The notes: generated by a model from the sequence alone, not told the origin. DNA of 64,000 nt from Verpa conica (GCA_033030425.1 JAUFSD010000016.1:1240001-1304000); one strand, 5' to 3'. Positions 1 to 12,915 are shown, numbered from the stretch's first letter. Numbers and translations are program-made.

Positions 1-36
1 CTCCCCTCCCCTCCCCTCCCCCTCCCCCTCCCCCCC
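1..36. repeat. (CTCCC)n polypyrimidine microsatellite
   Basis: The first 36 bases are imperfect CTCCC/CCTCCC repeats with no other base types. It is cut by the window edge, so its full length is unknown. Confidence 0.9.
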
Positions 37-3000
37 TTCAGCTATCATGTCAGGAGCAAGGAGGAACTTACGGTGAAACTGAACGTGTCTTGTCTACTAA
101 GTATAACTCGGATGCCGCGATAAAACGAGCCTAGCCTGGGGGAGGTGGTATCAAGATAGGCATGATGCCATATCACCTACCCCGCGCGATAACGCCTCAC
201 CCCCCAAAAACCTCTTCAGCGGGGCCTACCGGGGAGATATAGGGGGGGGAATAAAATAAAGAAAAATAAACAAACATGCACAACCCCGCAACGGTCTCCG
301 TAACAACGAAAAGAGAAGCAATCCCGGACTAACACACTCCCTCCATCCCTACCCGAGATAGACACAGGGTCAGGGTTTATTCACAAAGAAAGCCGAAGAT
401 CCCGAAGATCCCGAAGATCAAGGTCAGACCGAGCGAAGATCTCCCGGGAACGTCAAATAGTGTTACGCCATTGTCGTCATAGATGTACAATGGTAATGTT
501 ATTTTTGTTTTTTGTTTATGGAGGAAACGTAGTTTCAATTGGTATTTTGCATTTATATTTCCCCCTCTGGGGTAGTTGATACGAGGGGGTAGCATAAGCA
601 TCAGCCCGAACGTGCTGTGCACGGATGTTTACAGATTTTTTATTTGTGTATTGGTACATACGTACATTGGTTCATTTTTCTGTTTCTTCTCTTCCCTTTT
701 TTTTTTTTTCCTTCTTCAGCTTGAGATTCAGCTTCCGGTTCCGCCGAGTAAAGACAATACTATACCGAATCACGCACTTTCTCAGCTCGGTGATAGGTAA
801 AAAATATGCACAAGCCAGCAGTAAAGTCATGCCAATTTAACGATCCTCTAGGACGTTTTCGGGGAAAAAGCCATCGTTTGTGTAAACAGTCAGGCGGAGC
901 CACCATCTCGCTTCGCTCAAAAAGGATTGATTCGGCCGGGCCCCCCGATCTCATGGAGCTGCTAGTCTGGGGAAACATTCTACAATACGTTTTTACACAT
1001 GAAGAAGAAGAAGAAGGTTCCGCAGAGACCGCGGTGCGGCGGAGCATCGACACTGTCAGCAATCCTCGTCATTCTCGTACCAAGGGTGGTCGGACATTAC
1101 AACGTGACCGCCAGGTTTCTGTGATCAAAGCCATAAACGTCTAGCGTAACGCTAGTGGCGGCAAGGGCGGTGGCTCGACGGCGAACCAACGTAAACGTTC
1201 CACGTCCACGATACTATTATGATTTTATAAAATGACATTGTTTGGAGGAGGTGACCGGTGAGCACAACAACTTGGAAAACAAAAGTGTGACCCCCCCACA
1301 TCATCATTACCACGACAATTACGGTATTGGTCTGCTGCCCATAGATACATGGACTAGAGCAGGGTTAAGCGGAGAGTGGCTCGAATTAACGAAATAGGCA
1401 CTTCGGCACCTACCGGTTATGGGAACCTATAAGAGGAACATTACACTTTTAGAGGTTGGTAAATAACTAACTTTATTCGATATAGCTATGACCCCCTATC
1501 AAAAAGGAGCCAAAAAAACCAAATCGTGGGGATTGGTAATGATCGGCTTTACGCAAACAACGCCTCAAGCTCAACCTTCAGCTTCATCGTGAGATCCTAG
1601 CTCACGAGACTTTACACAAGCCCCCCGTACACCGTGACAATTTTTTTTTTGTACAGTGACAAAAGGAAGAAGAAAATACCGAACCAATCATCCACCCGGT
1701 CACTCTTCGGAGAATTCTTTTTCGAACACCCCCCCTCCCTCCCCAGCCAACGCATCATCCCAATAGCTCGTATCAACCAAGCTACTGGGTTTCTTTTGTA
1801 GATGCAATATCCCGGGAACTACGGTGTTTTTTTTTTTGCTAGTCCCTGATGAATATACAGGTTTCTTAACTCTCTACATACCCCCCTAGGCTACATATTC
1901 AACCCTGGTTGTTTTTATTTTTTAGATGGCTCTGTGTTGTCGACGTTGGAATATGTGTATTTTTGACATCTGCATACTTGTTAATGCGAAGGCCGCGATT
2001 ACTCCTGAGAGAAAATTACAATAGGTAGGTTATGTTAGCTATTGGGGGTGGCTAGTGTGAGTCAACCCGTACTAATTCAAACCGCATCTCCAAAACGACT
2101 GCTTACAAGCTGATCCCGATCAACAATAGCGTCCCCCAAAGAGTAACCTTACTCGAGAATTGGGTCTTTAAAAAGAATTAACGAATCTACAATCCCATCT
2201 CAAGATCGCCCCCCTTGTTTCACGATAATCAGGAACTCCATCTACCCTTCCGATAGCTAGGCTATCCGTCAATCCCAAAGAAAGAGAGTAAGGGAAAGGG
2301 AAAGGGGAGAAAAAAACCAGGCCTGAAAGATGCTTACTTTACAGCACATCTGAAACCTACCAGCAACCAACGTGATCTTCTCTGATAGGCAATTCCTAGT
2401 TGATCTCCCGGATAACACTAGTTGTCTCGGAAAATCCACGGTTAAGTTGGTAGGGAAAGGAAGGGGGGGAGGGGATAGTGAGACATCTTGATTGACGTCG
2501 GCCAGCATAGAATTTCTGAAATCCCAACAATAACAGCACATCGACACGGAGTTGGAATGCGGAAGCCTTTTTAGAGGGAGGTCCGTTCGTGAGATGTTAG
2601 CCCTGTCGCGTGTTCAAGGTTGTGTCTTCCTTTTCTTTTTTTTTTTTTTTTGATACTGCAATTCTAGATGGCTATCTTTTTTGAGAGGGTCATTCCCTGG
2701 TCATCCACATCCACATCCCGATCTGAGTCCCCTTGAACTTACTTTCTCACTTTTTCTACTTTCCCTCCATCGGCAACGTGCGGGGCAATTGGAACCTTGA
2801 ATACTCCTTTTTTTTTTTTTTGAATTCAACCATCGTGAAAAGGAAGGTGGCGAACTCCAGCCAGGTCCAGACGAGGCGAGACTTCTCTCCTGTGGGGAGA
2901 GGCGTCGGTGGCAATTTCTAGCTTTCTGGGGAGGGGGAGCCAGTATAACCTAAGGCTTCTTTGCCGTCTTTAGGAAACTCAGTTCAAAGGGTCATGGCAA

Positions 3001-4978
3001 CAACAACAAATAAATCCTCATCGATGCTTTGATATTCCGATACGAGAAATTATCGAAACGTGGCCACCACCATCTCGTCTAGATGAAGCCGTACCCTCGA
3101 TCTCCCGCCATGATTCGAATCCGGGGATTGTGGGGGATTGCGGGGCGGGGAACCAGGGTAGGAAGAGAGTAAGGGGGGGGGGGGAGAGGAAAAAAAAGAG
3201 CGGAAGGACGTACCTGCGCATACACAAGAATATTTTTTTTTTTTTAAAAAAATGAGGTTTGAAATGATCATCCCGATATTCTATATATCACGATACTCAT
3301 AGTAAATCACGATGTTCATCGTAACGACTCAACCTTGGTAGTGTGAGCAGAGCACGTGCTGGGATGTAAAGAAATATCGATCATTGGCTCCCGGAACTCT
3401 GGGGCTGGCCCTCGCGAACGAACCATTTACAGTTTGCATATTGGAGGGAAACGTACGCGCACGCAGAAAATCACGGATAGAGCATGCCTTCGGATCATGA
3501 GACACGCAGGGGACAGCAGGCTGACGTAGGGTAGCGGAAGTTCTTTTTTTTTTTTTTTAATATTTTATATGTAGCTTGTTTTTTTTTTTTTTCTTTCCTG
3601 TTTTCTAAAGTTCATAGGGTAGAAAGTTATGTATACATGTACTTCTCAACGCAGGATGGGATATGTATGCGCCATGCGGCCCCGCGAAATCAGTTTGAAA
3701 TCTACCTACTCGTACATGACACAACAAAAAAAAAAAAAAACTCCCCCAATGGTAATTGGTCAATCTTCCCGAACCAACGGGTTCTGTTCCAATCTGGCGC
3801 TGGCCTGAGAAGCGGGAGAGGGAAAATTTTTATTTCCTGGTTGATTCAGATAAGACCCGCATCATGATTCATCACTCTCGGGTACGGCAAGAAGTGAAGA
3901 AAATTTGTACCTTTTCTCTTCCTCGGTGCTGCGCACAATCAACCCGTATCAGCAACTCCCAGGAACGTGTACCTCTAGAGAGAAAATTTTCTAAACTGGC
4001 CTAAGGTAAGATCAGGCCGGGAGGTGTCTCACCGAAATCTAGCATGTCGGGCAAGTTGACTTTGGCGACTTACGATTGGGTTCCTGCAGGGGTATAAAGT
4101 ACTCTACATAGAGTATCTGGAAATAAGCTTCATCCTACACCGCCGGGGTGTGCAGATGTCACCTCTTGCTGTGATTGATGGATATCTCGTTGTCAACGTA
4201 CGCCTAGTCTTCTTGGAGTCCCCAGGTGGGTAGCTGTTTAGAACCATATGTACATGAGAATAAGAAATCATGATACATCTCGGCCCGCCGAATGCATACT
4301 TCTGACATTACAGAACCCCCACTTAGTAACTATTTAGTGATTACAGGTACCAAGAACCAGCAGATAACACCTGAGACAAACTCACGATGCTGCTCAGGTG
4401 CTTCAAATTCAATCCGTACCGTTAACCCGAAAAAGCTGGGTTCTCGGATAACGAAAAAATAGATTGCTTAACACGTAACTATAGCGTGTAAGGCACAGTA
4501 AATAGGAAAACGTATGCTAGTTCTTCACCGCAATACCCTTAACTCATAGAGTTCACCAGCTATGGAATGTAGTGGGAAAAAAGGAAAAAAAGCGTTCAAA
4601 CATGCAGCTGCACATCAAACTCGCTTCCCATAAATTTCTCGATATGAGTAGAATAAAGATGAGAGGATGCCATAGAAAAAAGCATTAAACTACGCAAAAG
4701 CTAGCTTGAAACTTGATATCGCGTCATCAAATGCCATCTTCCGAATCCGGTAAGTACATCAGCAACCTTATCCTTATCGCCTCCAGCTTCCCCCTTTTTC
4801 CCGTTCCCTGTCCCGGATAAGTAAAATATGTAAAGCAGTGGTATTAGCGCCATAAGAAAGCAAGTTTAACTGGCTGGATAAACGCGAAAAGCAATGCACG
4901 GCCACAAGTTCCTTGACAAAAGCAAATTGATTATCCGCCCGAATGATCTTCGCCATTCATCCTGCTGCACATCATCCA
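37..4978. other. Gene-free, homopolymer-rich stretch
   Basis: I find no open frame here that looks like a real protein; the frames present are short, proline/serine/phenylalanine-rich and driven by simple sequence. The stretch is unusual for long T, A and G runs near 697, 1641, 1827, 2637, 2809, 3173, 3233, 3543, 3580 and 3727, and for CT- or GA-rich blocks. It could hold UTRs or promoters of a gene to the left, or non-coding RNA. A one-mismatch copy of the bipartite motif lies at 3862-3878. Confidence 0.5.
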
Positions 4979-7900
4979 TCAAATCATAAACGGCACCGAA
5001 GCCTCTACAAGCCCGTCCGCTGTCGGCACGTAAAAAATAAGCACGCCGTTCCTATACATACCGGATAAAGGACAACTCACCTAACTTAGTCGCAACGGCC
5101 CAAACGGGCAAATACTTTCTCACTTCCTCAAACGCTGGAATATCGTCGGCATCTCTGTTGGCATCACTCCAGAGGCATACAACTCTCCCTTCTAAACCTC
5201 CCTTTGAATTATTGTCGGCTTTGTTGTCATTGTGGGCCGTGCGCTTCGCAGCTTTTAGTTCCGTGTGTACCATGCTGTCGGGACCGTGTCCATCTAGAGT
5301 AGTGGGGAAGATTGTCGCTTCCTGTTCCCAAGTGAGTTCGACATCCCATCCATGTTCCCATTGTCTACTCCATAGTCTCAATTCATTCGATCCTGACTCC
5401 GGGATTGGATCTCCCAGGGTTGGTGACCGGCGCATCTTCTCAACGGGCGTCTTAGTGTAATGCATGAGACTTTGACTCAAATTCCCATTCGCCGGTTGAC
5501 TCCCATGTCCGTTCCGAACTTCGATATCTGTAACGTTTTTGCTGTCGAAAAGAAGTTTGCATGCCCTCGTATTTTTCCCAGCGAGCGATATTAACGCCTT
5601 TCCGTCTCCGAGTTTGGTGATATTGTAGGAAACCCAACTGGCCATCCCGTTTGCCGCTGCGCCGGGAAAAATAGGTGCAATCTTTGGAGAGGGTCCTTTC
5701 CAGGAACACCTTACTAATCCACTATGCCTTGTGCTTTCTGTCTCAGGAGCGCATTTTATATTCTTCTTTGTCGCACTAGGGATGAAATTGGAAACAATGC
5801 TTTCAGTAAAGTTAGGATGCCCAACCAAATGAACCAAGTTCTCGCCTGTCTGTAAATCAACAGTTTGTTGGAAATAGAGCTTTAGCCTGGCATCTGGAGA
5901 AAACGGGAATGCTGCTAGGTTGTAGATGCTTGTGCCTATGAGTACTACAAAGAGAAACAATGTGACGTGGTATGTGACTCGGTGGAGAAAAGGTGTAATT
6001 GGGAGGAGGAGGATAATGGAAAAAGCTGCGATAATCAAATAAGGCAAGGTTGTGCTGCCTCCATCACCGCCAGTTTGTGCTACTCCCGCTGTTAGCACGA
6101 GACCGATAGGTCCAGCAAACATTAGCTGTATCGGCACTGCTATTAGAAACTGCGGGATCCATGCCCAGTCGGGAAGGTATTTGCTCCAATTTTGTTCTTT
6201 TCCGTAAACGTCATCGTCTTTAGGTTCTGTATCGCTAGAAGCAGTTTCATGGCGAATGTTTCGATTGTAGGCAAAAGAGGAAGGCCTGTTGGGACCTCGG
6301 AAAAGAGGGGTGGTCTCAGTAGCTTGAGAATTTTCATCGTCATCTTCACCGTCAGGGTGACTAGAACCATCCGAAGATACTGCTGCTTGTGAATGCCCTT
6401 CAGAAGAATATGCGAGTGCTTCAGCACCGCTCAATCCTTCCACTTCATCTTTTCGCTGTAATGTAGACAGTTCATAGAGAGAGATACAGGAGGCAACAAA
6501 AGCTCCCATGTAGAAAATAGGGACCCAGTATCCACTGGACAAACCCACCTTAGGTGAACTGATATAAGCCACAGCAACCATGATAAGCAACCAAAAAACG
6601 AACAGCTGAAGGCAGGCATATCCTCGAGCCAATGCAGTTGGCCTAACTGCGTCTGCTCCCCTTAGAATAACCCATGCAATAGTCCACCAGGTTGCTAAGA
6701 GATTTGCCCAGACAGAGTCCGGAGATGAGTAGACAATCATTGGGTTTACTTTATGAATCCACAAGGCCATTCCCATAGTCGCTGCACTCGCAAGTACAAA
6801 TGCTACGGGAAGGCGGAAAAGGCCACGCCAACCACGAATAGTTTTAGCAACATGAGCAATATCGGGTGGCGGAGGGTGTAGAGAAGCATTTGAGAAGAAA
6901 TAAAGTTTTTGAGTACGGTTGAGAATATAAAGTCCCCCAGCGATGGCACAAAATGGAATGACGATCAAAGTTATAGTCCAGGAGAAGAGGGTTTCCACAT
7001 CAAACACAGCGAATGTGCGGCCAAATACTAAATAGATAATTAGCCACCAAGGGTTTAGACCGGGCAATGCATTTAGACATACAATCAAACCAAGTACCAG
7101 GCTTCCCCTTTCCTGCACCTCCATTTTGGTCGAATTCACTGCCGGTATCATCTACCATCGCACGTAACGTATACAAGGACATACTAAGCATGTGCCAAAT
7201 TGACCTTTTACTGGCTATAGAACTATTAGTAAAGTTACAGTATTTTCAAACGCACTTGGGTAGAGGAGTGGTACTTACTATGTCTAGTGTCATCATCGGT
7301 AGTATGGTAGCGGCTTCGTGGTTCGTAAAAAGCTACGTCTAGACCTCGCATGCCGAGAGAGTCGCGAAAGACTGTATAATCTGTGTAGCTCCTATAATCG
7401 AATAAGTAAGGCACTAAGTATATGGCTGTGAATAACAAACCGGACAGCCCCCATTTTATACCCGTCACCACTGACAGCACTTCCGAAAGGTCTTTTGGCC
7501 TTTTGGTAGAATCTTGTTACTGCAGAGTCATTGGACCTAAACAAAGTGGCCCTTCCACCAGCACCAGCACCTTCCAAGTTTAAAAACATATCTAGGGCAA
7601 AAGAGAGGGGTTAGCTATTTCTTTCTTAGGGGTAATTATCTGTTATATACAGTAAATAAATAAATAGCTAAAACTTACGGGGGAGCTGTGCGATGGGGTG
7701 CATTGCAAATGCTCTTGCACCATTCTATGCCCATAGATCATCAATAAATTTGGTCGATAATAATATTAGTAGATAAGGAATAGTTTAATACCAGGCCATC
7801 CTCTTCTCCGTTGTTGAGTAGCGCAATCAATCCTCTTTGTGGTCTCTTTCCTCCATTTTCTTCTGAACGGGTGAATGACTTAATAACCTGTAGCACCGAG

Positions 7901-8694
7901 ACAATGGCAACACCATCATCGGTGGCACCTATACCGCAGTACATATAATCAGCAGTTGACTCCGAAGTTCTGTTTACCATAACTGATAACAATTATGTTT
8001 TGCCAATTCTTGCCCAAAAAAGACCAGAACTAGTGAAAACACATTAAAGTGACAAAACCCCGGGAGAAAAATAAGGAATCGTTCTGGAGACAAACCATAG
8101 CCTGTAGAAACACTGTCATAGTGGGCATTGACTAGTACAGGTGATAGCTCCGAGGTTGGCCTTTCGCCATGGATATAAACTATGATATTCGTCCCCTCAA
8201 AGTAGACCTGTGAAAACTCAATAGTTAGTGTAGGCTCTGGGAGTGATTCGGAAGTGGCAATAAGACAATGAACTAACCGTATTGCGATTGAGCGGGTTAT
8301 AGTAAGTGACATTGCTCCCCCATGTTGAGCCCACACCATCGTTAATTAGCTGAACTGTTCCGTCATATCGATCTTTAGAATCCACCGACTCGCTATCAGA
8401 AAATCCTTTGACACCATTCTCGGAGAGAATCTGCTGCAACCTGTCCAGCAGATACTGCCTAATATCATCATTCTTCCTGCTGTTGTATGGGTGAAATGAA
8501 CGCGTTAGAAACTGGAGGTCCTGATAGGCTTCATGAACATCAACACCCCAATGGTCCAATTCATGTTGGGATGCAACTTTAGGGGGACGGCGGTCGATCC
8601 AAATCAAGGCAGCAAAGAGACTGATATATGTGAAGATCGTGAGCAATGTCACGGGCAAGGGCCGAAATCCAATAATGGACTTGATATTTGCCAT
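4979..8694 (-). CDS. PFF1: Vacuolar membrane protease, M28 family (Pff1-like)
   Basis: Zinc aminopeptidase-like M28 protease anchored in the vacuolar membrane. I place nine exons: 8694-8278, 8207-8096, 7928-7792, 7724-7679, 7591-7441, 7391-7279, 7214-7083, 7027-5081 and 5019-4979. All introns are GT-AG and all phases agree, giving about 1031 residues, the usual family length. One membrane segment (about residues 11-33) precedes the protease domain. Visible metal/catalytic motifs are NAHYDSV (H168, D170), ATDDG, NNGEED (E218, E219), LEGAGAGG and RYHTTDD. The long exon 8 encodes many hydrophobic segments and the C-terminal lumenal domain ending near [11 protein letters not shown]. The start [10 protein letters not shown] was chosen because the family begins just before this first membrane helix; an upstream in-frame ATG at 8874 is less likely. 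The gene appears intact. Confidence 0.93.
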
Positions 8695-9453
8695 TTTCTC
8701 TGGAGCAATAACTGGTGTTGTGGTATGAACACCACCGAGGGCTTCCAGAGCCGTGCTGAAGCGGCTGAGGAGATATGTAGCTGAAAAAGAAGAATCTGTT
8801 GATGAGAGCAGAGACCGAGTAGTGGGATTTCTATCTGACGAGCCAGGCGTGAGTGAGGGGATTAACGGTGCCACCGTGATGATGCAAGGGCCCGAGATTT
8901 ACGAGCCGTAGGAGCTTACAGTATAGACGAGATGAAGTAGCCTACCCCAGACCAAAAGTATCAATGAATGGACTGATGGATTAAGGGATACTGAGGGGCA
9001 ATGTGGTTGTGATCTCCGAGGAGAGAGGAGAGAAAAGGGATGATATATCGGGTACACAGGAAGGGACGCGAAACCCTTGTGACGTCGGTTGTCGCGATGC
9101 CGTTGCCCGCTTTAGCGAGACGGTGCACGGTCCAGGTGCCAAGCTTCTTAGTTATTGCGGATCATTTGGGTGTGGAGAAGCAAGCGCCTAGGTGTTATCT
9201 TGTATTGAGGCTCAACGTTTATAGTGAGGTAAGATTAAGTGTAATATAAGGAGGTTATGGAGGAACATATAATTTTTTCATTATACGGAGACCTCTGGCT
9301 ATTAATTGATGAGCGGTGGTTACAAATGGAGGTTATCATAAAATTAAGGCAGAAAGTCAAGTACAGTACATGTATATATGCATGTAATTTGCAAACACAA
9401 ATGGGGTTCTTAGCCGTGCTTAGCGTCACAAGTTGTCACTCTGACTGAAAGAT

Positions 9454-9466
9454 ACCCTAACCCTAA
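9454..9466 (-). repeat. Two-unit telomere-like motif
   Basis: Reads ACCCTAACCCTAA, about two units of the TTAGGG telomere repeat, far from any chromosome-end context in this window. Confidence 0.6.
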
Positions 9467-9483
9467 TGACGTCTTTGTATCTA

Positions 9484-9500
9484 TCATGGGGAATCACTCG
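9484..9500 (+). repeat. Bipartite motif TCATG-N5-TCACTCG
   Basis: Exact copy with spacer GGGAA. It lies 12 bp left of the direct repeat of the short insertion at 9527. Confidence 0.75.
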
Positions 9501-9512
9501 TAAATTAGGCAA

Positions 9513-9570
9513 TCTTTTTCCCCTCAAATGAGTGGATTAATCATAAGTACATGGAGTCTTTTTCTCCTCA
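9513..9570 (-). mobile_element. Short insertion, copy A, with 14-bp direct repeats
   Basis: The 30-bp insert 9527-9556 carries the family core GATTAATCATAAGTACATGG. It is bounded by TCTTTTTCCCCTCA (9513-9526) and TCTTTTTCTCCTCA (9557-9570), a 13/14 match. The (TGAA)n end is degenerate. The direct repeats look like a target-site duplication. Minus orientation is assigned by taking the simple repeat as the 3' tail, which is inference. Confidence 0.7.
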
Positions 9571-9598
9571 TTATGTAGGTTAAAGTAAAAATTGGGCT

Positions 9599-9650
9599 AT
9601 TAGTATAGCGTGAGTAAATAAATCAATTAGTTATAATACATCAGTATAGC
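9599..9650 (-). mobile_element. Short insertion, copy B, diverged
   Basis: The 30-bp insert 9610-9639 resembles the family (TGAGTAAATAAAT then TTATAATAC) and is bounded by ATTAGTATAGC and ATCAGTATAGC, a 10/11 match. It is the most diverged copy I accept. Confidence 0.5.
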
Positions 9651-10067
9651 TTTTTCACCCCCGAGATAACTTATAAAGTTTTTTTCAGTAGGCAATTGTT
9701 TTGTTTAGTTTGATTTTCGGGGAAAGGCATATGGGCATGTGTTCGTGAAGATGACAGGACTCCTAATCACCCGCACACGCCTTCCTTATTTGCAATATGG
9801 GAGTTGAGGTAAGTTAGTAGGTCAGCAGAGTGCCTCGGCCTGTGTACCATTGTGCCAAAGTTGAAACTCTGCTGTTCGCTGAGTACAAATCTTAGTAGAA
9901 TTTTACCTGATGATTTATTTTTCAAATTTCTACCTTGATACTACATGTAGAGAGGCATTTATAAGAACCTGCTAGTTGTGGCTCCTTTCTTACATCTTGC
10001 TCCTCATCATCTCTAGCATCAACGTTTTATACTACATAAATCAGTGTGACTTCAGGTCTAAAGTAAA

Positions 10068-10652
10068 ATGAAAACACCCTCAAATCTCCAATTTACACTT
10101 AAGGTCAAGCCGTGGTCTTTTCCGCGGTTCTCTGTTCGCCAACTCCCTGACGGAGACCTATCATCTTCACATCACATCACTCGACACAGCGCGCCAACAA
10201 CTCCCACTAGACAGCCTCACTATTCAAGGTCACCGAGGACCCCTAAGAATAAATACCCTTTTTATAGTGGTGGTAGACTCAAATCTGTCTGTCCTGGCTT
10301 GATGCGCTGTGACGATTATGCTGCGTTCTTAGAGGCAAAAACTGCAACCCCACCTGCAAATAAGGTTGTGCCTTTTACTATGAGCGAAGGGCTTCATTGC
10401 GACGATCCGTTTGTGGATGAACTAGGCGAGGAAAGAAGCTATGAGAATAGCTACTACGCACAGCCTCTAGGGTTTAATCCATATCGAGTCGAGGTGCAAT
10501 TACCAGATCGGTGGTGGAAACGGGCTAATACCTACTATACCGTCATTGTGGGTTCCCTGTTTGCTGTGTTGGTCTGGGATAGCGATAACTGGCCTCTTTG
10601 GCTCATGGCCGAGGTGGTACTATTAACCGTGATCTGGTGTTATTTAGGATAA
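10068..10652 (+). CDS. Hypothetical small membrane protein
   Basis: Single-exon frame of 194 residues. The N-terminal half is basic and rich in Ser, Thr and Pro (about residues 20-70), so probably disordered. The last 45 residues hold two closely spaced hydrophobic stretches around YTVIVGSLFAVLVW and LWLMAEVVLLTVIW, suggesting a hairpin of two membrane helices at the extreme C-terminus. I do not recognise a family. The start ATG at 10068 is the first in frame. The gene stands alone, with long spacers on both sides. Confidence 0.6.
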   Translation: MKTPSNLQFTLKVKPWSFPRFSVRQLPDGDLSSSHHITRHSAPTTPTRQPHYSRSPRTPKNKYPFYSGGRLKSVCPGLMRCDDYAAFLEAKTATPPANKVVPFTMSEGLHCDDPFVDELGEERSYENSYYAQPLGFNPYRVEVQLPDRWWKRANTYYTVIVGSLFAVLVWDSDNWPLWLMAEVVLLTVIWCYLG

Positions 10653-12192
10653 ATTGAGAGGAGAGCATTGTTATCTTTTCCTACATTATCTGAGTTAGGT
10701 ATTCTAGGGGAGTAAAAATACCTAGTCATTTAAAAAAAAAGTTTCTCCCAGGGGCTGAACCGCGGACCGTTTCTCACTTGTCCCAGAATAAGTGCGACTA
10801 GGCTTCCCGGTATACCGGTAGGCCATCTTCACCTGAAAGTTTCAGTAGTCTTTGTACCTTTGAGGTGTGTTAAGGGGGGTCTCACACCCTCCTTTTCGCA
10901 ATGTGGCAGGTAAAAGGGGCTAGATATCCGACTAGCTGCTTCTAGAGTAAGTATCAATTCACATTCATTTCATTTTCTCGTTTTCTCAGGCCTTTATTCC
11001 ATGCTTTATTGATTCTCATTTTTTTGCATTGACATGTAATCACGCAAGTTTAAAATCTGTTTTTGCTCTCGATAATGTGAATTACATGTAGTTATAATCT
11101 CATGCGAATATGAAAAGGTATTTTAATTCTATTGAAGGTTTTTATTTAAACTCGGCGGTAATAGCAAAGTACGTAGATCTAGAGATTACTTCGGTCAGGT
11201 TAGCAGCTTCCAAGATAGGTCGTGATAAGACTCTGCGGTGTTTTTTCTCTAGCGCAAGAAAGTGCACGCTAATGATCCTTGAGATCGAACCTTCCCCCCA
11301 CGATTGCCCCACTCTCCTCCCCCATTAGTTAAAACATCTAACTTCACCTCGACAACATACCTGCACTCTAGAAACCATCTACCGAATATCACTCATTAGG
11401 GCTGTGTCTAATCTAAAATATGTCTCCTGATACTGTTATAAACTAGATTCGTCACTTTTTGATTGCTACCTGGATCAACTGCGTCTATTTCACGTAAATG
11501 AAGCGTGATAGCGGAGCTATTTTAAGAGCTATATCAAGTAGGAAGTCAGAGGAGTAGAAAGGAGATGGTCTCGAAGTAAGGTAGGTTGAACTTCCCGATC
11601 ATGGCATGTCACTCGTGATGGCTCTTCAGTACATCACGACTAACGTATAGTTGAATACCAGGGATCGAGTGATTCCCAAACAAAAATTGTCTAAGGATAT
11701 CTGTCCTTTCTGCTAAGAAATGCCTAAACGTGTGCTAAGGCCGTTTTATGTTCTGCCCCCTCATTTCCCATAAAATCTTAAATCCATATGTACATGTGTT
11801 GCTCATCAACGGGTTAATATTATACAAAGATTTAGTTAGTAGCTATCACAATCCACAACACATTTTCGTCAATCAACATCCCCAGGCGGCAGTCTCACTA
11901 TTGTCTCGGAGCGGCGTATTTGGGGGAAACAAATGAGTCGAAATCCTCTCGGAAGAAGCGGACCCATAACTCGAATGTCCATTCTTGCTTTCTTATCGCA
12001 TGTCGCCTTGATACTAATTTTCGGCTTGCTGAATCGACGGTACTGAGTAGAAACAAACTCGCGCAAATAGGTGACAGGTCCCGGGCTGTCCGACTGACCC
12101 AGCCAACCTCGATGAAAGGTGTGACCGCCGGACTGCCGGTGGATTGATGGCGTAGGGGCTATTTCTTTTGTGCACAGATAAGTCTATACTCC
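10653..12192. other. Intergenic
   Basis: No gene is supported. It holds an exact bipartite motif at 11599-11615 and scattered TACATGTA-type palindromes (11089, 11790). Confidence 0.6.
11599..11615 (+). repeat. Bipartite motif TCATG-N5-TCACTCG
   Basis: Exact copy with spacer GCATG, in the spacer between the membrane-protein gene and the F-box/ankyrin gene. Confidence 0.7.
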
Positions 12193-12915
12193 TTAATATG
12201 CTTTGGAAAAAGGGGGACGCATACACTGTCCCTCCGACGCATCCCCACTTTTATCAATATCTGAACCTCCTGCATCTAGTAAAAGTCTTCTAACTGGCCC
12301 TTCGAGACCTGCCAGCTGGAGCGGTGTCGTCTGATAACAGTCCCTCGTATGTACATTGGCGCCCTTTTCCAAGAGCATTCTCACGAGGGGTTCATAGCCT
12401 CCCTTTACCGCAAAATGGAGAGCAGTTGCACCAGTCCGGTCTTTTTTCTCAATCTCTGCACCCCCGTCTATTAGTGCTAGAGCCACAGCTTCGTGGCCTC
12501 GTTTTGACGCCAAATGCAGTGGTGTCGCGCCGTACTGTTGTGTTTTTTGTTCGTAGATATTTACGTCCGCGCCCTCGGTGATTAGAAGCTTCACAAAGTC
12601 CACGTGACCACACTCAGCTGCTATGTGCAATGCCGTCCGCTGTAGGTATAGCTGTTTTCTCGGCCAATCGTCAATATTGCCGACGTAGGCGAGATTTGCA
12701 CCGTTATCGAGCAACCTGCGGAGAAGATGAAAGCTCCCCTTTTGAGCAGCCCAGAGGAGTAGTGGATCTTTGCGGGAGATCATGAGACGAGTGAGAGAGG
12801 GGGTGAGAAGAGAGTGGAGGCGGTGATTGAGCTGGTGGAAGCTGATGAGGTCACGGGTTGAGAGGTTTGAAGCGACTATGAGGAGGATCTCGTTGGCGAG
12901 CTCAAGGAGTGACAT
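12193..12915 (-). CDS. F-box and ankyrin-repeat protein
   Basis: Single exon, 240 residues. The N-terminus (LLELANEILLIVASNLSTRD, then LISFHQLNHRLHSLL) is an F-box-like domain at about residues 2-45. It is followed by about five ankyrin repeats from residue 50 to 225, recognised by motifs such as RTALHIAAECGHVDFVKLLI, TPLHLASKRGHEAVALALI and TALHFAVKGGYEPLVRMLL. Such proteins typically act as substrate adaptors of SCF ubiquitin ligases; the substrate cannot be read from sequence. The frame is intact from ATG at 12915. Confidence 0.88.
   Translation of the reverse strand: MSLLELANEILLIVASNLSTRDLISFHQLNHRLHSLLTPSLTRLMISRKDPLLLWAAQKGSFHLLRRLLDNGANLAYVGNIDDWPRKQLYLQRTALHIAAECGHVDFVKLLITEGADVNIYEQKTQQYGATPLHLASKRGHEAVALALIDGGAEIEKKDRTGATALHFAVKGGYEPLVRMLLEKGANVHTRDCYQTTPLQLAGLEGPVRRLLLDAGGSDIDKSGDASEGQCMRPPFSKAY

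Larger units (their letters stand above)
8695..10067. other. Intergenic, carries two short insertions
   Basis: No gene is supported. It contains a double telomere-like motif (9454-9466), an exact bipartite motif (9484-9500) and two short direct-repeat-bounded insertions (9527-9556 and 9610-9639). Confidence 0.6.

Noticed and set aside
806..1144. 112-codon open frame, plus strand
   Set aside because: Overlaps an open frame on the other strand, no domain, contains GAA repeat-driven Glu run.
3110..3130. GATTCGAATCC resembling a tRNA T-loop
   Set aside because: No upstream A-box or cloverleaf fits.
7028..7151. Extended N-terminus of the 5052-7151 frame as a separate gene
   Set aside because: This part is intron 7 and part of exon 7 of the vacuolar protease; the spliced nine-exon model explains it fully.
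10735..10838. tRNA-like stretch on the minus strand (GGTCCGCGGTTCAGCCCC)
   Set aside because: The T-arm-like piece is suggestive, but I could not fold a standard acceptor stem or a 7-nt anticodon loop.
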